64,000 nt of DNA from contig JAMYWO010000031.1 of assembly GCA_024220525.1 (NCBI GenBank), forward strand, positions 161,806-225,805, in the 5' to 3' direction. This DNA comes from Cochliopodium minus. Taxonomy: Eukaryota > Discosea > Himatismenida > Cochliopodiidae. Each line of letters starts with the position of its first letter. Position 1 is the stretch's first letter. Under the pieces are notes generated by a model. It saw nothing but the letters and a program-made list of their open reading frames with translations. It was not told the origin of the DNA and searched no databases. This document shows positions 55,381 through 64,000 of the stretch, piece by piece. Made by a program: the position numbers and the translations under genes.

Positions 55381-57471
55381 AAATAAAAAATAATAAAAAA
55401 AAATAAAAAATAAAATTTATAAAAATATTCTTCCAAAATTTTTTAAAATAAACTTTAAAAATATTAGTTTTTTTTTTTACTAAACATTGTTTCATCTATC
55501 ACTTTTGGAGGTGAGATTGGACTTTGAACAAAAATAAAAAATAATTTTTTTAAAAACAAGTAATAATAACCCACTTCCCTCACTTCCGGCTACGATTACA
55601 GATGCAGGAATATCACTCATTCCATTTCTCTCCATCCAATTAGAACTAGCGATAATCAAAGCTCCTGCTCCATCTGCTCTTCTAGCACTTTTCAAAACAA
55701 AAATTACAATTAATTTTAAAACAAAATAAAATTTAAAAGGAATTGAATTTAAAAAATATTAAAAAAATATAATTTTTTAAAAAAATAAAGTAAAAAATAA
55801 AAAAATGAATTTCGAAAGGAGTTAATATTAAATTTAAAAATTAAAAGAAAATTATTAAAAATTTAAAAATAATTTAAAAATATTAAAAAAATAGTAAAAT
55901 ATTACCATTCTAAAAAATTTTTTCTTTTAGTTTAAAATTTTTTTTCCGTTCATTTTTTACCCAAAATACTAGTGACATCACCAATCTTCTTGCTGTTCAA
56001 AACTTCCTCCAAAGTAAATGCGCGTTTGTTCAAAGCATAAGGAACTCGAGAACTGTTACGGCTCATCAATACAGAAACCATGGCGAGCTGTTCTCGAGAC
56101 AAAGAGGAGTTTTCCATTTGCCATCTCGCTACTCTGTCGTAGCTCTTCGGAATTATCGGACTTGTTATTTCCGAGTGAGGTTCGATTGGTCTGCATGAAT
56201 TATCTGCCAATTTCAAGAATGATTCTGAATCCATACTTCCCACTATTTTTTTTGATGAAAAAAAAAATATAATTTTTTAGTTTATTTTTTTAATTATTTT
56301 TTTTATAATTAATTTTTTTTATTAGTTTGATGAATTTTTTAATTTAATTAACATTCACATGTTTTTTAAAATTGATTTATATTTTTATTTATATTTATAT
56401 TTTATTTTATTTTTTTATTTTATTTTATTTTATTTTATTTTATTTTTAAATTTAAATTTTTTTAATTTTTTTAATTTTTTATTTTATTATTTTGTTATTT
56501 TGTTAATTTATTATTTTGTTATTTCTTATCCAAATAAATTTTTATTTCATAATCAAATAAATTATAATTTTCTTTGATTATTTGTACCCGAGTCTCCTGC
56601 CACTACAGCAACAACTTGTACTCCTTCATTTTCTATCATTCTTTTTGCTTCCAACAACATACTAATAGGAGAAGCTCCTAACAAACTTTTTTTTAAAAAC
56701 AGAAATTCGAATATTTTAATAAAAAGAATAACCTCCTGTATCAATTGTTCTTACAACCTTTGTAATAATGATTATTTTTAAAAAAATACACTTTATGTTT
56801 TTTTCTAAACAATTTACCACATCATCACCTTTTCAAAATAATTATTAAATTTATTTTTTTAGTTTTAATATTTTTTTTTTTTACTTGGCAACAAGTTTAC
56901 GTAAGTGGCTAGGTAATGCGCTTGCATGAATCTGTGTTCTGCCAAACTTATACCTTTTTTTCCAAAAAAAAAAAAAATTAGAAGATGTTTCAAGTGCATA
57001 AGGAAAAATAATTTGCATAATTATGCGAATCACCATACACTGTATGTAATATCAATTGTATATTAGAAGTTATATCTCCAATATAGAGATGAATGATTTT
57101 TTTTATCGTGTTAAAAATATGTGTCTGGAGGTCCAGACACATATTAAAAAAGAAAAAAAAATTTCCCCTTATGTGATTAAGAAAGATTTAAAAAAGATTG
57201 ATAAATATGTTCCAAGATACATGGATATCAAATTCATTTTTTTTTTTATCGTTAAAAATTAATTTCTTATTTTTATGAAATTTTCTTTATGAATATATTT
57301 ACCTGATAATAATCCTCCTAATTGATTCAATTTTATCTTTGCATTTGCCAGCGCTTTCTCCAATGCCATCGAGCACAATTCTGTCGGAGTTTTATTTAAT
57401 TTTCCTAATGGAGTCATTCCCACGCCTATTATCTTTGCCAATGGTTTTGAAGATTTGGAATGGAGTTTCAT
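54583..57471 (-). CDS. Thiolase-like protein (SCP2-thiolase relative) with micro-exons
   Basis: Fourteen exons sum to 1230 nt, 409 residues, exactly in frame: 57471-57303, 56953-56885, 56828-56818, 56757-56733, 56677-56588, 56242-55961, 55909-55906, 55687-55571, 55521-55481, 55332-55314, 55246-55163, 55098-54976, 54834-54707, 54650-54583. It shows IIGVGMTPLGK, VVRTIDTGGASP, ECARRADGAGAL, FGLYDCFPICFVRA, PVNTHGGLLSFG (thiolase His) and YGNGGIFSASA. No Cys is visible at the usual nucleophile site (TIDTGGA) nor at the C-terminal CxG, as in a bacterial thiolase-like subgroup annotated acetyl-CoA acetyltransferase. It may therefore bind rather than cleave acyl-CoA. The 4-nt exon (AATG) is essential to read ECARRADG. 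Confidence 0.92.
57116..57145. repeat. Perfect 13-bp inverted repeat, 4-base loop
   Basis: AATATGTGTCTGG, loop AGGT, CCAGACACATATT, inside thiolase intron 1 (57302-56954). It would form a stable hairpin in DNA or RNA. A plus-strand open frame of about 60 codons overlaps it, starting near 57089 (MNDFFYRVKN and on), without a family match. Confidence 0.8.
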
Positions 57472-57765
57472 ATATAATCTTGGTACAATGATATCTCTTA
57501 TCAATTTTTTTTTTTCGAAAAAATAAAGATGATGCTTTTTTTTCTTTTCACATCAAGATAATCACTTTTTTTAAACACAGTTTCACAGATTAAATTTTTT
57601 TTTTTTTTGAAGAAAAAACAAAAGAAAAAAAATACAAAAACAATTGAAAGAACTTTTTAAATAAAAAAACAAAAGACTCTCCCAGGTTCAAAAATATTTA
57701 GCGAAATATTCAAAAGGTTTTTTTATAAACCAAAAAAAAAAATCCAAAGAGGAAGATTGAAAATT

Positions 57766-60282
57766 TTAGTTAAATAAAACCAATAAAACAAAGATAAATA
57801 GTAAAGAATAAGAAAGTGCAGAGGAAGAAGAACAAAGATAAGGATATCTTCCAGAAACAATGCACCAAGGAGGACTTTGGAAACCAGAAAACAAAGATCT
57901 CTTGCCAGAATTAAAATCAGATGTGGACAAACCCTTTTCATTAATAAAGGAAGTAGCACCAGTCAAAATGGTATTATCATAATAATCAGAAGAAACAGAG
58001 CCACCTTCAAAAAAAATTTTAAAAAAAAAATCAAAATATTTCAAAGAAAATTTTTATATTTATTAAAAAAAAAAACAAAAATAATATCCGCTAAAAATAT
58101 TTTTAATTTTTTTATTTTTCTTTACCTTGGTTTGTAGATTGCCCTCCTCCAATGAGAGAATAAATAGGAGTCCCCACTTTAATGATTTTACCAGCAAAGT
58201 AACAATACTTGATGATATCAGTGGATGATCTTCTGTATCCTGATACTCCTCCTACTTTTGCATTTCCTAGTGCAGTGGATTGCATGGTGCTGAATATCGA
58301 ATAGCAATTTGTAACAGAAGAGCTCTAATAAATAATTTGAAAAAAAAAAAATTTTTATTTTTTTATTTTTTTATTTTTATTTTATTTTATTTTTTTTATT
58401 TTATTTTTTTTATTTTATTTTATTTTTTTTATTTTATTTTTTTATTTTTTTTATTTTTTATATTTTTTTTTGTTACTTACGTTTGTTGATCCAACAATAC
58501 CTCCTGCATCTCCACCAGACAAAATCACCACCTTGGTTGAATCATTATTGTTGAAGTAACTTGTTTCAGCACTTCCACCATTAATTGATCCAACTTTAAA
58601 AAATTAAAAATATAAATTATAAAAAATAAAAATAAAAATAAAATAAAAATAAAAATTAATAAATTATAAAAAATATAAAAAATAAAATAAAATAAAAATG
58701 AAATAATTTTTTTTTACAAATTCCTCCTGCATCAGAAAAAGATGCTTTGACCAAAGTAGCATCCACTGAACACCAAGAAATGCTACCACCAATATTAAGG
58801 CCAATAAATCCTCCAACATCACTCAATCCAGAAAGACTTTTTTTATTTGAAGACAGAAACAAAAATTTTACAATCAAATATATTGAAAAATATTTTTTTT
58901 TACGAGTTAGAGATGCTGTTAGACTTTGTAATGGATCCCTATTTTGAAAAATTAAAACAAAAAATGTTAAATTTAAATAATTCATTAAAATAAAAATAAA
59001 TTAAAATCAATTATTTTACAGAATTTTTTCCAGCAAATCCACCTATTTTTAAAAAATTTTCGATAAAAACAAAATTTTAAAAAAAATGAAGTTTTATACC
59101 AATGTACAAGGTTCCATTTTGTACAGTGTTGCTGCTGCTTACACAATTAGTAATGGAAGATCCCTCTGCGTTACTCCCGATGAAGCCTCCAAGATTGTTC
59201 TGCCCGAGAGTAATGACATTGTCAGTACTTGTTGAGTTTGAAATTGAACCAGAAGTAATTCTAATAGAAAAAAAGTTTTTAAAAAAAATTAAAAAATAAA
59301 TAAAATTTAAACAATAAAATAAAAAAAATAATCTCACCTTCCCATAAAACCACCTATGTATCTGCTCTTTGAGGATGCTTGGAAAGTGTTTCCCCTGGAT
59401 TCACAGTTCGCAAAACTCCCTCCATTAGATCTTTGAAAAAAACAAACAATATTTAAGTAAAGATTTAAATTTAAAATTAAAAAAAAAAATTATTTTGATT
59501 TTTAAAAGTTTTAAACATAATCAATTCTTTCAAAATTTTTTTGTTTATTATAATTTTTTTTTACGCTCCAACTAATGATCCATAGTATGATCCACTTCCT
59601 ATGAATGTATTGTTCACACTTTTGCAGTGTTTAAACAATCCATTCACATTTTGACCCGAAAATGCTCCCAAATAGTTGTTCTGGCTTGCACGGAAGATGG
59701 AATTGGAGATGGTCAGATTATAGATGTTTGATGAGTTTGTGATTTGGAATAATCCTGATCTGGATGCATTTATTGATACATTTAAATTTTTTATTGAAAA
59801 ATTATTCCCATTAAATGTCCCTGTGAAATTTACGGGAGTATATGATGCATTATATTGGCAATCTAAGAAAAAAAAAAAAATACGATTTGAGATTAAATAG
59901 ATTGACATGAATATTTATGTTGAAGTTTTTCCAACGGACTTTCTTTTTCTCCACAATCAAAGAATTATAGACAATTAGATTTAATATTTTATGATAATTT
60001 TCAAACTTCTTATTTTGATTTTGGAATTCAATCAAAATTAAATATAAATAACAAATATGGTCTATAATGTCATATTTTAGTAACATAAAGCAATTTATTG
60101 TTATAATTTCAATTATTAGGCATAATTCTTATATGTTTACCAATATCGTTTCTGAGAATATAATTATCATTTGAATTGTTAGCGATATTGTCTAAATCCA
60201 GACATGAGAGAATATCAATAGAATGGCACAAAGAAATTCCAATGAGAAGGAAAATTAATTTGCAGATAAAAGCATTTTTCAT
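57766..60282 (-). CDS. GLUG-repeat surface protein with signal peptide and C-terminal anchor
   Basis: Ten exons (60282-60141, 59862-59565, 59430-59338, 59260-59100, 59042-59020, 58938-58904, 58836-58718, 58593-58481, 58324-58126, 58004-57766) give 473 residues in frame. A signal peptide (AFICKLIFLLIGISLCHS) is followed by GTFNGNNFSIKNLNV and at least seven repeats built around GGFxG or GGIxGS with NC or NS pairs (YLGAFSGQN, IGGFMGR, LGGFIGSN, VGGFIGLN, AGGIVGS, VGGVSGY). These GLUG-type repeats form right-handed beta-helices in adhesins and proteases. The end (YSLLFIFVLLVLFN) is hydrophobic, as for a GPI signal. Likely a cell-surface adhesin; many N-glycosylation sites agree with that. Confidence 0.83.
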
Positions 60283-60495
60283 TTTTTTTAATATTTTTCA
60301 AATTAATAATTTCAAACATAAAACAGTTCAGAATTGAAACTTAAAGCAATTGAATGGGTTAATTTAATAGGTAGCGAGTTTTATTTTTAAAAAATAAAAA
60401 CTATGGAGACCAAAGTTTCTTTAAAATTTTTAAATGGTGTATGAAATTTGTATTATTAAACTCTGTACAAAATTTAATTAAAAAATACATAATAA

Positions 60496-61569
60496 TTAGT
60501 TTTTTTTCAAATTCTTTAAAGATTCTATTTGTTTCATAATTTCATCCATTATCTCTTCGTCATTTTGTTCATTGTAGTCGATAACCTTAAAGATGGTATA
60601 CAAGCATGAAGCAAAGTGAAAGAAAGGAGACTCCTCATTCTTGCAATAAGTCTCAAATATGAAATTGGGTATATTGAATCTCTTCAAGATCTGGTAAGCA
60701 GTAATATGTGAGTCATCATCAGAATACTTATTGTAGAAATGACTTTCTTTTTTACCTTGTATTCCCCACTTGTCACTTTTAAAAAGAAAATTTGTAAATT
60801 TTAAGCAAATTTTCATGAAGAATCTTTTAAAAATCTATCACTTACAATTTTTTTTTGTTTATTACAGGAAATCTTTTGAAGAGAGAATCAACGTTTTTAA
60901 ATTTCTCATCCAAATCTGAAAAAAGAAACGTAAATGAATGAAATGAAACGAATATTGATTTATTATTTTTTTTACCATCTCCATAACAACGTAGCATCGA
61001 TTCAAAAGCACTCCAATCATGATGGAAAAAGATGAAATCAGGTTTCTCATTTACTATTCTTTCAAAATGAGATTTTGCAACTGTATCATTGCTAAAATAA
61101 AAAATAAATAAAAATAAAAAAAAAATGAAAGAAAAAAATTTCTCCTACTCTTCCCAATTTCTGTTTGGATCTTTCCAGTCTTCATTTTTGGAGAATATCT
61201 TTCCTTCTTCATTTAGATGTACCATTGTATTTTGTATTGGGCTGTTTCTCAATTCCAATTTATATCCGAGATAATTTACTACGGGGATTAATTTTATATT
61301 TACAAGCGATTTTATTTTCAAAGATAATTCACTATCCTTTGAGAAGAATTCATTTAATAAATATGCTCCTTTTATACCCATCAATTCATCTCCATGTGTT
61401 CCTATTTATTTTTTATTTTAAATTTTTGAATTTGCTTTCAGAAAAAATCAGAATTCTAGTTAAATTTGTTACCTCCAACAATGTAAAATGTTTTATTTTT
61501 TTTATTTTGTGTATAATCAAAGTACTCAACTTTATCCAATTCTTCTATTTTGACATATTTTTTATCCAT
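60496..61569 (-). CDS. M14/AstE-like zinc hydrolase (carboxypeptidase or desuccinylase fold)
   Basis: Exons 61569-61473, 61401-61149, 61091-60976, 60915-60846 and 60775-60496 give 271 residues, close to the size of the succinylglutamate desuccinylase/aspartoacylase group. Key marks are GGTHGDE (HxxE zinc site) near residue 33, NYLGY, DPNRNW near 113, and FHHDW (third zinc His) near 136. TYCKNEES near 223 may supply the catalytic Glu. The zinc-dependent enzyme would remove a terminal residue or acyl group from a peptide or amino acid. The first splice cuts between the two glycines of the zinc loop. The substrate cannot be told. Confidence 0.82.
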
Positions 61570-62078
61570 CCTCTTTTTATTTGGAAATTTTGTTTTGTTT
61601 GTTTTTTTTTTTTTTGATATAGATAATGAATTGATTATATTATTGATGTGATTCTTCTCGATTTCTTATTATTTTTTTGCAAACCTCATATGAGCTTGAT
61701 TTTATTTTTATTTTATTTTAACTGAAAAAATAAAAATGTAAAACCAATCTAAAATTGATCACTCAATGAAGTATTCCAATAAAGATTAAATGTTGTTGTG
61801 GAAGAATTTTTTGGTTGAAATGAAAATATCTATTATATTTAATGAAAATATCTATTATATATTTCATTTTGAAAACTATTCTCTTGGATTGTTTAATCTT
61901 CTTTAAAGATTGGAAAAGAGTTGTTGATCATGAATTATTCCCAAAAATTTGTTAGTTTTAATTTGGTTGATTTTATTTTTTTATGTCCTTTCATAAATAT
62001 ATTCAAAAAAAATAGATCTCACTGAAACATATTGAAAAAAAAAATTGAGGTGATTAGGTTGATTATTGTTGAAGAAAA
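61570..62078. other. Divergent intergenic region
   Basis: About 510 bases between genes transcribed away from each other. A direct repeat of about 20 bases (AATGAAAATATCTATTATAT) occurs twice in tandem near 61817-61860. Nothing else is recognised. Confidence 0.6.
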
Positions 62079-64000
62079 ATGATCAATAGAACAAAGATAA
62101 AATCAATCATATTTGGAATAATATTTCTATTAAATTCATCATTAATATTTGGTTTTACAATACCTCAAGAAATTTTATCGAGAAATAGAACAACATTACC
62201 TGACTATGTTTCACATGTATCTTGTTTATTTCATAACTGTTCAAAACCTCAACCAGTAGAAACAGCATATCTTGGAATATGCCCTGGTTATGAAATGAGA
62301 GCATGTTGTAGTCCAGATGAAGTTCAGGAACTATCATATTACCTTGATACAAAAATATACACAATCTTTTCAAATGCAAATTGTAGAAATGCAATTAGAT
62401 CAATGGAATGTGGTTTTATTTGTTCACCAGATCAACAGCAAATTATAGATTCAGTTATGTTGGAAACCACCGAAAAAGTATTCAGATTATTAGATAAAGA
62501 TTGTCAAAGAGTCTTTGATGCTTGTTCAAATACTTTAGTTAATGGAGATTTGGTGATAACAAAATATCCAACAGCAAATGAATTTTGTTCTCAAATTAAA
62601 AAAAAATCGACATTCAATGGTTATCAGATTGATACTATTGTAACTTCAAATTCTACTTCAATTTATGCTTTTACTCCTAATGCAACTGGAATCACTTCTT
62701 ATACTTTTGGAATTAATTCATTGACTGGCAGTATGGTTGGATATAAACAATATCAGGTGCAATTAGATGATAAATTTCAAGAATATGCTTATACTCAAGG
62801 GATTGATATCAATAAATTGAATGGGACAGTAGTATATCAAGATGGAACATCTCAACAAGTTGTATTTTATAGAAACAATACCGAAAATGGATTATACTAT
62901 TTCTACTATAATAGTACAAAAGCAGGTGTATATTCATACTTTCTTTCATATAATAATCAAAGTTTATCTGGAACTCCTTTATATCTCAAATTCTTTGCAT
63001 CATCACAATGCCCATTGGCTCAAAATCAATCACATGAAGTAAAAATTTCTTTCCACTAATTCCATATATTTCATTTTTAAATAACAACAAAATTCATAAA
63101 ACCATTATCCAAATAAATCACAATATTTTAAAATATCTTAAAATGTATTGAAACAGAATATAGATGAACTAAAAATATGTGATAGATTTCAAAGAAATAC
63201 ATGTTGTAATTCAACATTTTTGCAAGTATCTGAAGTTCAAGAATATTTGGATAGTGTAAATTCGATATTTGCATCATCACCATCGTGTATTCAAAATTTT
63301 TACAGAGCATTATGTGGAATGATATGTGATCCAGGACAAGCAAATTGGTTGATTTATAACATAGAAAATTGTACAACAACAATAAATTGTAGTTTGGAAG
63401 AAAATTACAACAATCCAGTCTGCGTGAACTGCTCAGATCCACTTTACTTGAATGATCCAAGATGTTTGAACTGCTCTGACCCAAAATACGTAAATGATTC
63501 GAGATGTATCAACTGTAAAGATCCGAAATACTTCCTTGATCCAAGATGTTTGAACTGTAAAAATCCAGAGTACTTCAATGATCCTCGTTGTGTAAATTGT
63601 TCTGATCCAAAATATCTCAACGATACAAGATGTGTAGATTGTTCAGATCCCAACTATTACACTGATCCTCGTTGCTTGAATTGTTCTGATCCAAAGTACT
63701 TCCAAGATGTGAGATGTTTGAATTGTTCAGATCCTAGATACTTCCTTGACTTTCGTTGTTTGAACTGTTCTGACCCAAAGTACTTCACTGATACCCGTTG
63801 TTTGAATTGTTCTGACATTCAACATCATAAAGATCCCAGATGTATAAACTGTACAGATGTGAGATACTTTAACGATCCAAGATGTAATCCTTGTGCTGGT
63901 ATGAACTTGTCTCAATGTATCAACTGTACAGATCCTGCAAACTTTATGAATCCTTTGTGTCTTAACTGTACAGATCCAGACAATCTAAACTTGTATCTTT
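62079..64000 (+). CDS. Secreted folate-receptor/NPC1-like protein with filamin-type domain and Cys-repeat array, 3' end beyond window
   Basis: Exons 62079-63038 and 63157-64000+, in phase 0. A signal anchor (IIFGIIFLLNSSLIFG) precedes a Cys-rich domain (CPGYEMRACCSPDEVQEL, CGFICSPDQ) like the folate-receptor/riboflavin-binding and NPC1 N-terminal folds. Then comes a filamin-like Ig domain (about residues 190-305; AGVYSYFLSY). A second, similar Cys domain follows (RFQRNTCCNSTFLQVSEVQ, LCGMICDPGQ). From about residue 410 a 14-residue repeat of the form CLNCSDPKYFNDPR runs to the window end, in about 13 copies. N-glycosylation sequons (NCS, NCT) sit in nearly every unit. It is a secreted or membrane protein, possibly a sterol, vitamin or nutrient binder on a Cys-rich stalk. 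Confidence 0.83.
63425..64000 (+). repeat. 42-bp coding tandem repeat (14-residue Cys unit)
   Basis: About 13 units of 42 bp, each giving C-x-N-C-[ST/K]-D-P-x-[YF]-x-x-[DN]-x-R. One unit near 63889-63920 is altered (NPCAGMNLSQC). Third codon positions vary much between units, so the array is not recent; it continues past the window. Confidence 0.9.

Noticed and set aside
63425-64000. Regular 42-bp repeats, at first sight CRISPR-like.
   Set aside because: They are contiguous, have no spacers and encode an in-frame Cys repeat in a eukaryotic gene.
1-64000. Retroelements, Polintons or other virus-like elements.
   Set aside because: No reverse transcriptase, integrase, capsid or envelope motif and no long terminal repeats were seen.

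Overview
The window is nuclear DNA of an AT-rich, intron-dense unicellular eukaryote. Almost every gene is split by short GT-AG introns of about 50-350 bases. Exon-length arithmetic closes exactly (total divisible by three) for every intact gene I rebuilt by hand. The gene mix (VPS13, SCF parts, a GH5 cellulase, a PHLPP-like LRR-PP2C, ADF-H, surface proteins with GPI-like tails) points to a free-living amoeboid protist. Anaeramoeba-like or dictyostelid/archamoeba-like lineages are possible; I cannot fix the species. No rRNA, tRNA, CRISPR array, retroelement or virus-like element was recognised.

Layout. 1-6.4 kb: three gene fragments (PRPP synthetase, a COQ8/ADCK3 exon, an LRR-PP2C gene) abut inside low-complexity introns. 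7-10.8 kb: a GPI-anchor ethanolamine-phosphate transferase-like membrane protein. 11.1-16.5 kb: a 1746-residue coiled-coil protein. 16.6-21.5 kb: four tandem paralogues of an unrecognised zinc-ribbon family with basic tails; a fifth copy lies at 37.3-38.4 kb. 21.9-25.9 kb: a 20-exon secreted GH5 cellulase. 26.1-37.1 kb: VPS13. 38.5-43.0 kb: a PARG-like enzyme and a vWA protein, both on the minus strand. 43.1-45.5 kb: a dihydroflavonol-reductase-like SDR. 46-54.5 kb: a Skp1-like gene, an ADF-H fragment joined to a family-A DNA polymerase fragment, two F-box genes and a DUF302 gene. 54.6-57.5 kb: a thiolase-like protein. 57.8-60.3 kb: a GLUG-repeat surface protein. 60.5-61.6 kb: an M14/AstE-like zinc hydrolase. 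62.1-64 kb: a secreted folate-receptor/filamin/Cys-repeat protein that runs off the window.

Main observations: (1) the new zinc-ribbon family, with shared exon layout and C-terminal basic tails; (2) a family of about 85-bp, TA-flanked inverted-repeat elements in four copies, three of them inside introns; (3) micro-exons down to 4 and 8 nt, each needed to restore a conserved motif; (4) a PARG whose GGG signature is replaced while QEE is kept; (5) three places where unrelated gene halves meet in A-rich introns. In the two same-strand cases the splice phases do not match, so misassembly or gene debris is likelier than real fusion. A single N at 51574 marks another join.
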